Counted from the first letter of the stretch, positions 35,296 to 45,044 are shown. The stretch is 64,000 nt of DNA from Paenibacillus sp. BJ-4 (GCF_020404765.1 NZ_JAIVEM010000052.1:59583-123582); one strand, 5' to 3'. The notes: a model not told the origin generated them from the sequence alone. Program-made: numbers and translations.

Positions 35296-36585
35296 ATGCA
35301 ACATCATTTGGTAGCGCATACACCACCCATGGGGTGGAATAGCTGGGATTGCTACGGTGCGGCGGTACGGGAAGAGGAAGTACGAGGGAATGCTCAATAT
35401 ATGGCGGAGCATTTGAAAGAATATGGTTGGGAATATGTTGTGGTGGATATTCAGTGGTATGAGCCGGGAGCTGTATCTTCGCAGTATCGCCCGTTTGTTC
35501 CTTTGGAAATGGATTCGTTCTCACGCCTTATTCCTGCTGTTAATCGTTTTCCTTCGGCTGCAGATGGACGAGGCTTCCAAGCTCTGGCGGAATATGTACA
35601 CAGTCTGGGCTTGAAATTTGGCATACATATGATGAGGGGGATTTCCCGACAAGCGGTACATCAGGATACACCGATCCTGGGAACTACGGCAACGGCTAGA
35701 CAAATTGCGCATCCCAACTCTATTTGTCCTTGGAATACAGATATGTATGGGGTAGATGCATCCAAGGAGGGGGCACAGGAGTACTATAACTCATTGTTTA
35801 ACCTATATGCGGAATGGGGTGTCGATTTTGTCAAAGTAGATGACATTGCTGCGTCCCGTCTCTACGATATTCACTTGGTAGAAATTGAGCTGATCAGGCG
35901 GGCTATTGCTGGGTGTGGTCGTCCGATGGTGTTAAGTTTGTCTCCTGGTCCTGCACCGCTGGAACATGCATCAGAATTAATTGCAAACGCTAATATGTGG
36001 CGCATGACTGACGATTTCTGGGATGTGTGGCCTTTATTATATGGTATGTTTGAGCGCTGTGAGAAGTGGGCAGGGCACGTAGGTCCTGGTCACTGGCCGG
36101 ATTGCGACATGCTGCCGCTGGGTCATCTGGGTATCCGTTCGGTAGATTCGGTAGAGTCAGGCAGCCATGACCGCTGGACACGCTTCACGAAAGATGAGCA
36201 GCTGACATTGATGACCTTGTGGAGTATCTTCCGGTCCCCGCTGATATTTGGGGGAGAAATGCGGGATAATGATGCATGGACACTTTCTTTGCTGACTAAT
36301 GAAGAAGTACTCGAAGCTCATCGCAACGGTATGGGTGCGCGGCAGGTTTATAGAAAGGATGATCATATCGTTTGGACTTCGCATAACGATGAAGGTCATG
36401 TATATGCTGCTTTGTTCAATGCTGCAGATGAAGCATCGAAGGTCCGTGTATCGTTAAAAGAGCTTGGTATTGAAGGACAGGCAAGTGTAAGAGACTTATG
36501 GAACCATATAGATATAGGTACCTTGGATCAAGAATTGTCCGCAGATTTACCCCCTCATGGAGCTTCTCTATTTATTTTAAAATAG
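35296..36585 (+). CDS. Alpha-galactosidase-like glycoside hydrolase, family 27
   Basis: 429 residues, no signal peptide, so intracellular. The start PPMGWNSWDCYG is the GH27/GH36 clan D signature. The likely nucleophile Asp is in DFVKVDD (residue around 183) and the acid/base Asp in RMTDDFWD (around 237). Then a small C-terminal beta domain. ATG 35296 has AAAGGATG upstream. Members cleave alpha-galactosides or related alpha-glycosides. No transporter is adjacent. A terminator follows. Confidence 0.85.
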   Translation: MQHHLVAHTPPMGWNSWDCYGAAVREEEVRGNAQYMAEHLKEYGWEYVVVDIQWYEPGAVSSQYRPFVPLEMDSFSRLIPAVNRFPSAADGRGFQALAEYVHSLGLKFGIHMMRGISRQAVHQDTPILGTTATARQIAHPNSICPWNTDMYGVDASKEGAQEYYNSLFNLYAEWGVDFVKVDDIAASRLYDIHLVEIELIRRAIAGCGRPMVLSLSPGPAPLEHASELIANANMWRMTDDFWDVWPLLYGMFERCEKWAGHVGPGHWPDCDMLPLGHLGIRSVDSVESGSHDRWTRFTKDEQLTLMTLWSIFRSPLIFGGEMRDNDAWTLSLLTNEEVLEAHRNGMGARQVYRKDDHIVWTSHNDEGHVYAALFNAADEASKVRVSLKELGIEGQASVRDLWNHIDIGTLDQELSADLPPHGASLFILK

Positions 36586-36622
36586 TATGATATAACGAAG
36601 GATATAAGCAGTATTTTAACCC

Positions 36623-36672
36623 AATCACTCTACCGTAAATGGATGGTACCTACGATAGGGTGATTTTTTTGT
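36623..36672 (+). terminator. Terminator after the GH27 gene
   Basis: AATCACTCTA / ATAGGGTGATT (one mismatch) with a loop that has an inner palindrome GGTACC, followed by seven T. Confidence 0.7.
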
Positions 36673-36820
36673 TGCAGAAAAAAGATGCATTTTCAGGAAT
36701 TTTAACGGATTCGACATGGTTCTTGGGAATTTGACATTTGGAACATGTTAATTTTATAAAGTACCTATTGCCATAGAATTTTAAATTATCCAGCGTGAAC
36801 AGACTCGCGAAAGGGGTCAA

Positions 36821-37864
36821 ATGATGTTAAAACTGAGCCGCAAAAATGAACTGGACGAGCCTTGGCCCTCTAGACAACAAATCCTATGTATCGGGGGAGC
36901 AAATCTAGACCGTAAAATTATGATTAAAGATACATTTCAGCTTCACACCTCCAACCCGAGCAGCACCAGGCAGCAATCCTGCGGTGGAGTGGCTCGTAAT
37001 GTAGCCGAAAATTTGGGGAGGCTAAGCCAGCAGGTCAGCTTGTTGACCGCAGTTGGCGATGATGCCGAAGGTGAATTTATAGTCGAGCAATCTAGACTTT
37101 ACATGAATGTGATTCCGCTGCAGGTCAAGGGAGAACCGTCAACCGGGGTTTACACTGCTTTACTGGACGAGTGTGGTGAGCTGATTGTAGCGACAGCAGA
37201 AATGGAGATTTATGATCAGATTCGTCCTTCAGCTATCCTTGAGAATATCCCCTTAATCACCTCATCTCAACTGGTGCTATTGGATACTAATTTCTCTATG
37301 AACGTAATTGCCTCAACCATACTGCTATGCCATGAACATCGGATTCCGCTTGTTGTTTCTTCCGTGTCAGCCTTCAAAATGAGAAGACTTCCTCGAAATT
37401 TGAACGGGGTGGGCTGGCTGGTATGTAACCAGATGGAGGCTGAATCCTATTTGGGAATACAACTTACAGATGATCAACAACTACTGGACGCAACCCGAAT
37501 TTTTCATCAACTCGGGGTTCAAAATGTAATTCTGATCCGGGGAGCTGACAGTGTCCTATTTGCCTCTCAGGATGGAGCCCATGGACAAATTTCTATACAA
37601 CACGTTCAGGAAGTTATTGACGTCACGGGTGCAGATGATGCTTTTATTGCCGGAATGATATATGGAATTATCCAAGGATACCCAATGGAGCAAGTATGCC
37701 AATTCGGAATCAGCTGTGTCGCCTTAACCATTCAAACGGATCGAACGGTTTCAGAGACCATTTCTCTAAATAAACTTCATTCCATGTTCAAGGAGCTGTA
37801 CGGCACACATTCGCAAAATTTTGTGTTTTTTAAAGGTATGTATTTTAAGGAGAAAGATACATAA
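36821..37864 (+). CDS. PfkB-family carbohydrate/nucleoside kinase with GADD motif
   Basis: 347 residues; ATG 36821 (or 36824) follows AAGGGG. N-terminal ILCIGGANLDRKIMIK and the PfkB signature 1 (SCGGVARNVAENLGRL) are like pseudouridine kinase PsuK. The C-terminal signature, usually DVTGAGDAF, reads DVTGADDAFIAGM: Gly272 of the anion hole is Asp, with the catalytic Asp (273) retained. A single G-to-A change (GGT to GAT) would explain it. No psuG or other nucleoside gene is nearby. Activity may be impaired. Confidence 0.78.
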   Translation: MMLKLSRKNELDEPWPSRQQILCIGGANLDRKIMIKDTFQLHTSNPSSTRQQSCGGVARNVAENLGRLSQQVSLLTAVGDDAEGEFIVEQSRLYMNVIPLQVKGEPSTGVYTALLDECGELIVATAEMEIYDQIRPSAILENIPLITSSQLVLLDTNFSMNVIASTILLCHEHRIPLVVSSVSAFKMRRLPRNLNGVGWLVCNQMEAESYLGIQLTDDQQLLDATRIFHQLGVQNVILIRGADSVLFASQDGAHGQISIQHVQEVIDVTGADDAFIAGMIYGIIQGYPMEQVCQFGISCVALTIQTDRTVSETISLNKLHSMFKELYGTHSQNFVFFKGMYFKEKDT

Positions 37865-37925
37865 ATAAAAAAGAAGAGAATCTTACCCACATTTTGTTGC
37901 TGAAACTATAAAAGGAGCAGGTCGC

Positions 37926-38609
37926 TTGATGAACCATCTGAGATACGCCATCGTTTTTCTACCGCTATTCCTCATGTATTTGTTTTTAAAGGGAGGTTCT
38001 TTCGCGGTAGGTTTGCTTTATCGGTTGATCTACTCAATGCTGCGCTTACATCGGAGGCTAGATGACGAAATTCTGGCTGTGCAGCACGCCAAACGTATTA
38101 TCGTAATCGGTTCGCCGGGAAGCGGCAAAACCTTTTTGGCCAAACGTCTTTCCAAGTGGACTCATTTGCCGTACATCTCTCTGGATGATTTGTATTGGGG
38201 GCCGGAGTGGAGGCGAAGCACGGACAAACAATTTTTTAAGCAGCTGGACGAAGTGCTCGAAAAGGAAGAATGGATCATCGAAGGGAATTATCATGACTAT
38301 TATTTTACTGAGCGGCTCCAGCGCTCTGACACGATCATTGTGATGGATGTCAGTACGATCGAGGCGATAACAGGGGTTATTACACGATCGCTTAACCGTT
38401 TTCTTTTCTCCAAAGAACTGCCGAAAGAAATAGAGCAGAAAGCGGTTCGTATTTGGGACATTTCACCTCGGTTTGTCCGCTTTGTTGTGGGATTTCGCAG
38501 GCGTATACGTCCTAAAATTTGGCCGATTATTATGCAATATGAAAACCAACGAAGTTTGATTATTTTGAAATCAAAGTATCGTTCATGTCTCTGGATGAAC
38601 TCCAGATAG
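37926..38609 (+). CDS. Membrane-anchored P-loop kinase (FlaR/adenylate-kinase-like)
   Basis: 227 residues from TTG 37926 (or ATG 37929), 8 bases after GGAG. Residues 5-40 are hydrophobic (VFLPLFLMYLFLKGG), unusual for this cytoplasmic family, then a P-loop (IGSPGSGKTFLAKRL near residue 60), DDLYWGPEW, and GNYHDYYFTERL, as in FlaR/topology modulators related to adenylate kinase. The substrate is unknown. Ends just upstream of the proS promoter. Confidence 0.7.
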   Translation: MMNHLRYAIVFLPLFLMYLFLKGGSFAVGLLYRLIYSMLRLHRRLDDEILAVQHAKRIIVIGSPGSGKTFLAKRLSKWTHLPYISLDDLYWGPEWRRSTDKQFFKQLDEVLEKEEWIIEGNYHDYYFTERLQRSDTIIVMDVSTIEAITGVITRSLNRFLFSKELPKEIEQKAVRIWDISPRFVRFVVGFRRRIRPKIWPIIMQYENQRSLIILKSKYRSCLWMNSR

Positions 38610-38621
38610 AAAATTATCTCC

Positions 38622-38650
38622 TTGACTAGAACTTACGTTTCATGTAAAGT
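38622..38650 (+). promoter_or_regulatory. Sigma-A promoter of proS
   Basis: TTGACT (38622-38627) and TAAAGT (38645-38650) are separated by 17 bases. It sits immediately upstream of the T-box leader. Confidence 0.75.
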
Positions 38651-38659
38651 GGTGAAAAT

Positions 38660-38925
38660 TGTAATATATAGGAATAGTGTAGACCAAGGATCAAAGGTTC
38701 AATACTCGCTGTACAGAGAAGAAACTCATGGGCTGAAAGGTTTCTCGCCGCGAATGAACGTTTCCCTGCCTTGCGAGCTGTAGCGGAGTATATGATAAAC
38801 CGTTACCGGTTAGACGCCGTTATCTGATGAAGGACCGCTCATGCCCACGTTAGGTACGAGGTACGGTCAAATTAAGGGTGGTACCACGACACATTCGTCC
38901 CTGACGGATGTGTCTTTTTTGCGTA
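38660..38925 (+). promoter_or_regulatory. T-box leader of the prolyl-tRNA synthetase gene
   Basis: The 14-base T-box motif AAGGGTGGTACCACG is at 38874-38888, and it is followed by a terminator stem GACACATTCGTC/GACGGATGTGTC with T6 (38888-38920). Upstream are a GAGCTG and conserved stem I-like sequences. The UGGU bulge would pair with ACCA of tRNA. Uncharged tRNA-Pro should stabilise the antiterminator and allow proS transcription. A CCT codon lies just before the GAGCTG (38768-38779), a candidate specifier; folding was not done. Confidence 0.92.
38888..38920 (+). terminator. T-box regulated terminator
   Basis: A 12-bp stem with CCT loop followed by six T, overlapping the 3' part of the T-box motif, as required for the alternative antiterminator. 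Confidence 0.9.
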
Positions 38926-38958
38926 TATTTAATCGTGAATACAAGGAGGCAGCTACAC

Positions 38959-40680
38959 ATGCGCCAAAGTCGACTATTACTGACAACCTTACGTGAAGCG
39001 CCCGCAGAAGCCGAGGTAATCAGCCATCAGCTTTTGCTACGTGCAGGGTTTATCCGTCAATTGGCGGCCGGTATCTATATCTACATGCCGCTCGGCAGAC
39101 GTGTACTTAGAAAAGTGGAACAAATCGTGCGGGAAGAAATGGATCGGGCAGGGGCTGGGGAGCTGCTAATGCCTGCATTACAGCCAACAGAGCTGTGGCA
39201 AGAATCGGGGAGATATAACGTGTACGGACCCGAACTGATGCGTATTCAAGACCGGCATGATCGGGAATTTGCTTTGGGTCCTACACATGAAGAAGTGATT
39301 ACATCGTTAGTGCGGAATGAGGTGAATTCCTATCGAAAACTACCTGTAACGTTATACCAAATTCAAACCAAGTTTCGGGACGAACGACGTCCCCGTTTTG
39401 GATTACTTCGCTGCAGAGAATTTTTGATGAAGGATGCCTATTCTTTTGCTGCCGATTGGGAGGGATTAGACCAAACCTACTGGGCCATGTTCGAGGCATA
39501 TCATCGTATTTTCACACGCTGCGGTCTAAACTTTCGCCCAGTAGAGGCAGATGCAGGCGCTATTGGTGGTGAAGGCGGAACTCATGAATTTATGGCGCTG
39601 GCTGACATAGGAGAGGATACGATAGCGGCATGTAACTGCTGTGAATATGCTGCCAATCTTGAAAAAGCCGAGTCACAAGAATATGTCAGCTATTCTTCTT
39701 CTCTCAGCACAGATCCAATGGAGAAATTTCATACTCCAGGTCTACGCACGATAGATCAACTGATTGAAGCGCTTCATATAGAGGCAAAAGACATCATCAA
39801 AACACTGATTTATATGGCTGATGATCAACCCATGGCTATAGTAGTTAGAGGAGATCATGAGGTCAACGAAGTAAAAGTTCAACATATTTTAGGTAGTGAA
39901 AAATTCGAAATAGCAAGTGCAGATATCGTATCAATGGTAACCGGAACCCCCTCCGGGTATATAGGCCCATTTGGATTGAAGATTCCTGTATGGGTGGATT
40001 ACGCAGTTGCTCAAATGTCGAATGGCATCGCCGGCGCGAACGAGCTGGATTACCATTATCGCCATGTGAATCCAGGACGTGACATAGAGCTTCGTCATGT
40101 AGCGGATTTGCGTAATGTCACAGAAGGGGACAGATGCCCTCGCTGTGACGAAGGGGAGTTGAAGCTTTATCGTGGTATTGAGATTGGACATGTGTTTAAA
40201 ATCGGTACCCTTTACAGCGAGAAGCTGGGAGCGAATTTTTTGAATGCATCAGGAGCGAAGCAGACGATGATTATGGGATGCTACGGTATCGGTATTTCCC
40301 GCATTCTGTCAGCTATAGTCGAGCAAAATCATGATCAAAACGGGATCATATGGCCTTCAACGCTGGCTCCTTTTCAAGTTCATATCATTCCGGTTTCTGT
40401 GAAAGACAACCTGCAAATGCAGATTGCCGAGGAATTATATAACCAGCTGCAGAATCAAGGCGTAGAGGTGCTGCTGGATGATCGGGAGGAACGCCCGGGA
40501 GTTAAATTTAAAGATTCAGATTTGATAGGTATTCCGGTGAGGATCGTCGTTGGTAAAGATGCTGAGCATGGAAAAATAGAGTGGGTAGAGCGAGGAGCCA
40601 GCAACAAGGAGACGATTCATGTCAAAGAAACAAGCAAGCGAATTTTGGACATTCAAGCATTAGCGTCTCGTAAAATATGA
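38959..40680 (+). CDS. proS: Prolyl-tRNA synthetase
   Basis: 573 residues from ATG 38959 (AAGGAGGCAG upstream); the in-frame ATG at 38908 lies in the terminator and is not used. Class II motifs: TELWQESGR, motif 2 [25 protein letters not shown], motif 3 [16 protein letters not shown]. It has the INS editing domain between motifs 2 and 3 (about residues 220-400), which removes Ala-tRNA-Pro, so it is the bacterial-type ProRS. The C-terminus overlaps the minus-strand gene by 28 bases. A second copy may exist elsewhere, as this one is T-box controlled. Confidence 0.95.
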   Translation: MRQSRLLLTTLREAPAEAEVISHQLLLRAGFIRQLAAGIYIYMPLGRRVLRKVEQIVREEMDRAGAGELLMPALQPTELWQESGRYNVYGPELMRIQDRHDREFALGPTHEEVITSLVRNEVNSYRKLPVTLYQIQTKFRDERRPRFGLLRCREFLMKDAYSFAADWEGLDQTYWAMFEAYHRIFTRCGLNFRPVEADAGAIGGEGGTHEFMALADIGEDTIAACNCCEYAANLEKAESQEYVSYSSSLSTDPMEKFHTPGLRTIDQLIEALHIEAKDIIKTLIYMADDQPMAIVVRGDHEVNEVKVQHILGSEKFEIASADIVSMVTGTPSGYIGPFGLKIPVWVDYAVAQMSNGIAGANELDYHYRHVNPGRDIELRHVADLRNVTEGDRCPRCDEGELKLYRGIEIGHVFKIGTLYSEKLGANFLNASGAKQTMIMGCYGIGISRILSAIVEQNHDQNGIIWPSTLAPFQVHIIPVSVKDNLQMQIAEELYNQLQNQGVEVLLDDREERPGVKFKDSDLIGIPVRIVVGKDAEHGKIEWVERGASNKETIHVKETSKRILDIQALASRKI

Positions 40681-41444
40681 CCTTCCCCAAGTGTAATCTC
40701 ATAAAAGCCGGCCATTTGACGTGTCTGAAAACGGATCGGTTTGTGCCGGCCTATGATGATGATATTTTGAATATCAGCAGCGCCTTCCGAGGGTAGCGAA
40801 AAAGCAGTAACATAAGCGAATTCCTCACGCAATGTCGTATGAATAGCATTTATCACGTGATCGTGTTCACTTTTACCCATTAAGTTCATGATAATAGAGC
40901 CCTCGTCATCCAGCTTTTCTTTGACCAGCTTAAAAAATTCTCTGGATACTAAATGCAATGGCGTACCCTGCTCAGTGAAGGCATCCAAAATAATATAGTC
41001 ATAAGCATCCGATGCTTCTTGCTCCAAGATGCGACGTCCATCCCCAATCGTCACATTGTCTTTATCGTATCCAAAGAAGGTTCGGCTTAACTTCACGACC
41101 AGGGCATCCAGCTCTGCAATCTTAAAGTGTTTTTCTCTAAAATGGCCCGCAATCGTTCCGATTCCATGTCCGATGACAAATACGTCCTCGAATGAAGGGT
41201 CGTTCAGCTCCATCAGATGGATGATAGCCCTCGGGTATTCGAACAGGATACGTTGCGGATCATTCAAATCTAACGCACCTTGGACAGCCGCATTTGAAAA
41301 TTGCATCACACGGAATGAGCCCTTTTCACCGTATAGTTCCAGGGTGTCGTACACCATAATTTCATGGTTATTACTGCGTTTGCTATACAATACATCCAAG
41401 TGATTAATCTCCTTCAAGTCATACTTCACCACCATATTAGACAT
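40653..41444 (-). CDS. Spermidine-synthase-like methyltransferase-fold protein
   Basis: 263 residues. Rossmann SAM-binding-like core: [14 protein letters not shown] (glycine loop), [22 protein letters not shown] and IILDAF, as in the spermidine synthase superfamily. The substrate-binding Asp of true SpeE (usually in the YDVIIxD motif) is near DYIILDAF. The start ATG 41444 has weak ribosome site GCAGG. Its 3' end overlaps proS on the other strand. It probably lacks true spermidine synthase activity, as it is shorter and has divergent loops; the role is unknown. Confidence 0.7.
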   Translation of the reverse strand: MSNMVVKYDLKEINHLDVLYSKRSNNHEIMVYDTLELYGEKGSFRVMQFSNAAVQGALDLNDPQRILFEYPRAIIHLMELNDPSFEDVFVIGHGIGTIAGHFREKHFKIAELDALVVKLSRTFFGYDKDNVTIGDGRRILEQEASDAYDYIILDAFTEQGTPLHLVSREFFKLVKEKLDDEGSIIMNLMGKSEHDHVINAIHTTLREEFAYVTAFSLPSEGAADIQNIIIIGRHKPIRFQTRQMAGFYEITLGEGHILRDANA

Positions 41445-41635
41445 TTATGAGCCTGCTGTCCATAGATTCAGCCAAGCAAATGCCCCTGGTGTCAATGAGC
41501 CCAAATTAGGTGGATTTGTTTAATTTTCCATAACGAAGTCGTTTGAACTTGTCCATGTGTCCTTTAGGATATATAATATATAAGGATATAATGAAGTTCG
41601 TTGTGTATATTCATACAGGAAGAGAGCGGGATATT

Positions 41636-42355
41636 ATGGGACGTAAGTGGAATAACATTAAAGAAAAGAAGGCATCCAAGGATGCTAATACGAGTCGTAT
41701 ATATGCTAAATTCGGTGTAGAAATTTATGTAGCAGCCAAACAGGGTGAGCCCGATCCTGAATCTAATCGGGTGCTAAGAGTTGTACTGGAACGTGCAAAA
41801 ACGTACAATGTACCGAAAGCGATCATTGACCGCGCTATTGAAAAAGCAAAAGGTGCCGGCGATGAAAACTACGTAGAGCTTCGTTATGAGGGCTTCGGGC
41901 CTAACGGTTCTATGGTTATTGTAGATGCACTGACTAATAACGTAAATCGTACAGCATCGGATGTGCGCTCTGCTTTTACTAAAAATGGCGGCAGCCTAGG
42001 TGTAAGTGGATCAGTAGCCTACATGTTTGACTCAACAGCAGTTATTGGTTTGGTAGGTAAAACCGCAGATGAAGTGCTGGAACTGCTGATGGAGGCAGAC
42101 GTAGAGGTACGTGACATCATCGAGGAAGATGAAGCCGTTATCGTATATGCAGAGCCTGACCAATTCCATGCTGTACAAGAAGCTTTCAAGCAGGCAGGAG
42201 TGACTGAGTTTACGGTAGCCGAGCTTACCATGCTTGCCCAAAATGACATCTCACTTCCAGAGGATGCACAGGTGCAATTTGATAAATTGATTGATGCATT
42301 AGAAGATTTGGAGGATGTTCAACAGGTATACCACAACGTAGATTCTGAGGAATAA
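41636..42355 (+). CDS. YebC/PmpR-family DNA-binding regulator (YeeN-type)
   Basis: 239 residues from ATG 41636 (family starts with [16 protein letters not shown]); an upstream in-frame ATG at 41543 adds 31 non-family residues. Typical segments are [22 protein letters not shown]-like [14 protein letters not shown] and [15 protein letters not shown]. YebC proteins were described as transcription regulators and recently as helping ribosomes at proline stretches. A promoter with TTGTCC and TATAAT at 17-base spacing sits near 41556-41584. Confidence 0.92.
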   Translation: MGRKWNNIKEKKASKDANTSRIYAKFGVEIYVAAKQGEPDPESNRVLRVVLERAKTYNVPKAIIDRAIEKAKGAGDENYVELRYEGFGPNGSMVIVDALTNNVNRTASDVRSAFTKNGGSLGVSGSVAYMFDSTAVIGLVGKTADEVLELLMEADVEVRDIIEEDEAVIVYAEPDQFHAVQEAFKQAGVTEFTVAELTMLAQNDISLPEDAQVQFDKLIDALEDLEDVQQVYHNVDSEE

Positions 42356-42403
42356 TCGGATTGCATCATTACATCTGAGCGTTTTGATAAAATAAACATC
42401 CCT

Positions 42404-42436
42404 AAACCATCGTATTTCGGTACGATGGTTTTTTTG
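42404..42436 (+). terminator. Terminator after the YebC gene
   Basis: AAACCATCGTA / TACGATGGTTT with a TTTCGG loop and seven T. Confidence 0.93.
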
Positions 42437-42478
42437 TGAATTAATACTACATAAAGTCATAGGCAGGGAGGTGAACAT

Positions 42479-42679
42479 GAGGTTTGGGAAGAGCTAAAGA
42501 ATTTGATATTGTTTTTTTCGGCTATTCAGCTTTATATACGTGACGAAACCGAAGCTGTAGTCCATCTTCTCAGTCAACCTGGGAGCATTAAGGATGCAAT
42601 AACAACGATTTTTAATGAATCTGTCAGAGTTTTGACGGATAAGAGGCGTAAGAGTCCTTATAGACGTAAAACCCCATAA
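42479..42679 (+). other. Open frame without start codon, 66 codons
   Basis: From GAGGTTTGG at 42479 to TAA 42679 the frame is open and reads like protein (EVWEELKNLILFFSA..., SIKDAITTIFNESVRVL). A strong ribosome site GGGAGGTGAAC and an ATG lie just before it, but that ATG is in another frame that stops after 7 codons. One base change upstream would restore a gene. No family recognised. Confidence 0.3.
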
Positions 42680-42797
42680 TACGGCTCATGTAATTACAGG
42701 GCCTCAGTCGATAACCTACAGTGAAGTCGGTAAGATGATTGAAAAGAGACAGGCCAGGCTATCCAGCATATCTCGTTGTCTGATGACACTTACATAA
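42678..42797 (+). pseudogene. Remnant of an NmrA/SDR-like NAD(P)-binding protein
   Basis: Forty codons containing HVITGPQSITYSEVGKMIEK, the segment found near the C-terminal third of NmrA-type atypical SDRs (LTGPQSITYAEV...). No upstream Rossmann part or start exists. The fragment ends at TAA 42797, inside the 3' end of the minus-strand gene. Confidence 0.6.
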
Positions 42798-44382
42798 TGC
42801 TTGATGTTACCTTCCAGTTATTGAAATCATAGGTCCGTCTCTCTCTATCATGAACCAAATCGAGTTTATCTCCATTATAATTCTGATGCATCCACGGATC
42901 ATCCAGCAGAGGCCAATTAGCATAATTGACTTCTACACCCTGAATTTTACGTGAGGTGGCATACACGATTTCCATCTCTTTACCTGTTAATCCTTTGTAA
43001 TAGACCCGGGGATTAGTATCGTTAACACTGCTGAAATCCACTATGGTTTTCGTCAGTACAGCCTCAGCAAAGCAGTCAAGCTCTCTAATGCAAGAACCTC
43101 CTGCATAGTCCATAAGAGGTGCTGTTTCAACAATGACTGCATTTTTTGCCCCGTCACTCCGCAACGCTCTCTGATAACCTCCATATTTCCACGATTCCGT
43201 GTCATAAGGCCAATCGTAAGGTTCTGCCGTCCTGACAGCCATCAGCATTTTACCTGTGTGAAAGAATACCCAGCCGTTCCTGTTGAATGGGTCCTGTTCG
43301 ATCGTTGCCTTAATTCCGTTATATGAAACAGGGCCGTCGATCCATGTATTTGAATTTGTGATATTGTATACTGTAATGAGTACACCGTCGTCCTGAAGCA
43401 CTTCCTCCATATTCGTTCCGCCAATCCAATATTCCGAGTTGGACGGATTCAAGTTAATCGGCTCACTGAAGTGTTGTTTCATGAAGAACGTATTTGGTTC
43501 GTCACTGTATGTATCCCCCACCCATTTGATACCCCAACGGTGCAGCTGGTTTTGTGCGAGCCGATTGTCCTTTTGACTGAATACGGCATAATCCGGGGTG
43601 ATGTAGCTTGTCTTATACGGTTTGTTGCTGTTTCTAGACATCCGTTCCTTATGTGTGTAAGTTGTAGAACGGGCTGTTGCTATACGCTTGAAAATGTCTG
43701 GTAACTCGTAGTCCGCAACCGTAAATGGAATCGTGGTAAATTTCAGATTGGTTTCATTGCCGAGATATATCGGCTTACGACTGTCTCCAAACAACATCCA
43801 CAGCAGTACTGCACTCTCATCAAGTGTATATCCCGGCTCTTGCTGCGCATTATATGTTCTGGCCTGACTGGTCACCCAGTACCCATGCAGCCACTCTCCT
43901 ACGATACTGGCAAAATACCACTCCAACGTCAGTTTGGCCATATTCCTCAATGTCGCATCTTTCAAGTGTTCGGTAATGAACAATAGCGGTCCTACATGAT
44001 GGATAAAATATGTTGGAGAGTCGTATTCAAAGTACCCCTGTTTTGTAATTGTGGGAAGTTCGGACAGCAGATAGCTTCTGGCGATGGTAGCATAATTCAC
44101 CGGATAATCTGGCCATTCTTCCGCTCCGACAACCCCGACTGCTGCGTACATGAGCCGTTGATTTTCTGTATTTCCCGATAGAGCCGTCCCATCGGCATTC
44201 AAAATGTTAAAACTGAGCATTTTTGCTTTTACTTTATCCTTTAATTCAGGTGTGTAAAACTTTTTAAACTTCATATAAGCTTCCATTACGTTAATTCCCC
44301 AGAACATGTCTTTGTTCCGATCCAAATGAATGTTGACGTAGGCAAGTCCAGTGCTGATATCTCCTTTTGAAAATTGTGCCAT
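42790..44382 (-). CDS. Large hypothetical protein, alpha/alpha-toroid-like, 5' end frameshifted
   Basis: 530 residues from the ATG at 44382, Trp/Tyr/Asn-rich, no signal peptide. Helical first half (TGLAYVNIHLDRNKDMFWG, RSYLLSELPTI, TLEWYFASIVGEWLHGYW), beta-rich second half (EYWIGGTNMEEVL, AVRTAEPYDWPY, VIVETAPLMDYAGG, WPLLDDPWMHQNYNGD). This resembles the toroid plus beta-sandwich layout of some polysaccharide lyases, but no family motif is certain. Upstream sequence shows the real start is likely ATG 44512; a one-base frameshift near 44440 separates the two parts, so the ATG 44382 product would miss about 43 residues. Confidence 0.6.
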   Translation of the reverse strand: MAQFSKGDISTGLAYVNIHLDRNKDMFWGINVMEAYMKFKKFYTPELKDKVKAKMLSFNILNADGTALSGNTENQRLMYAAVGVVGAEEWPDYPVNYATIARSYLLSELPTITKQGYFEYDSPTYFIHHVGPLLFITEHLKDATLRNMAKLTLEWYFASIVGEWLHGYWVTSQARTYNAQQEPGYTLDESAVLLWMLFGDSRKPIYLGNETNLKFTTIPFTVADYELPDIFKRIATARSTTYTHKERMSRNSNKPYKTSYITPDYAVFSQKDNRLAQNQLHRWGIKWVGDTYSDEPNTFFMKQHFSEPINLNPSNSEYWIGGTNMEEVLQDDGVLITVYNITNSNTWIDGPVSYNGIKATIEQDPFNRNGWVFFHTGKMLMAVRTAEPYDWPYDTESWKYGGYQRALRSDGAKNAVIVETAPLMDYAGGSCIRELDCFAEAVLTKTIVDFSSVNDTNPRVYYKGLTGKEMEIVYATSRKIQGVEVNYANWPLLDDPWMHQNYNGDKLDLVHDRERRTYDFNNWKVTSSIM

Positions 44383-44512
44383 AGCCGCATAACCACCGAC
44401 TTTTCGCCCCTGATCGTACTCATGGTAAGGGATAGCCCAATGCTGCTACATCATCGATTACGATCTGTTTGCGCTCCTGTAGTGAGCTTGTTAAAATCTC
44501 ATTTTTAAACAT
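44383..44512 (-). pseudogene. Frame-shifted 5' part of the 530-residue gene
   Basis: ATG 44512 opens about 30 codons (MFKNEILTSSLQERKQIVI, DDVAALGYPLP) and stops at TGA 44421-ish; a shift by one base after VAAL gives AIPYHEYDQGRKVGGYAAM, in frame with the 530-residue protein. So the gene was originally about 573 residues long. Confidence 0.65.
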
Positions 44513-44842
44513 AATTACAGCCAATCCCCAATAATAGAATAATAACGAGAAAATAGTATGAATTTAACAATGTGAGGGAAAGAGAAACCTAAACACAAAT
44601 TTGGCTGGGACTTGCTGATTATAATTGTTAGAAGAGATTGTTTTTTGTAATTATAAGGTAGTTGTTTATTAATTTCAATAATTTACAATATTATATTGTG
44701 AAAATATTGTATTAGAGTCAATCTGCAATCTACCTGGATTATTTCAGTTAGTTCCCGGGTACGTTTTCTTCTATGTTTTTAGCTGATAATAATTTTAGAT
44801 TTTAGAAACTTATGAGGAATGACAGGCCCATTGATTTGAGTA

Positions 44843-45020
44843 ATCCTTGTGGACGATCAGCATTTGGTCCGGCGAGGCTAACGATTTATTGATTAATGCT
44901 CAGATAGATACGGAAGTGACGGGTGAAGCATTAGGCGGTCGAGAAGCTGTCGAACTGACAAAGCGTATCCATCCACATGAGGTGTTGATGGATGTTCAAA
45001 TGTCAGAAGGGGGGGATTGA
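44843..45020 (+). pseudogene. Remnant of a NarL-type response regulator receiver domain
   Basis: ILVDDQHLVRRG (44843-44878) then a stop and shift, then LINAQIDTEVTGEALGGREA and MDVQMSEGGD up to TGA 45020. This is the first 60 residues of a receiver, with phosphoacceptor region DVQM preserved. At least one frameshift, an in-frame stop, and complete loss of the C-terminal HTH. The gap 44513-44842 shows nothing recognisable. Confidence 0.7.
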
Positions 45021-45044
45021 GTCTACCCCGGTGATAATACTACA

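Noticed and set aside
38908..38958. Longer proS start at ATG 38908
   Set aside because: It lies inside the T-box terminator hairpin; ATG 38959 has the ribosome site and matches family starts.
40653..41444. Spermidine synthase forming a polyamine pathway with aguA-aguB
   Set aside because: The genes are 11 kb apart and the protein is only distantly similar to SpeE, so no pathway link is claimed.
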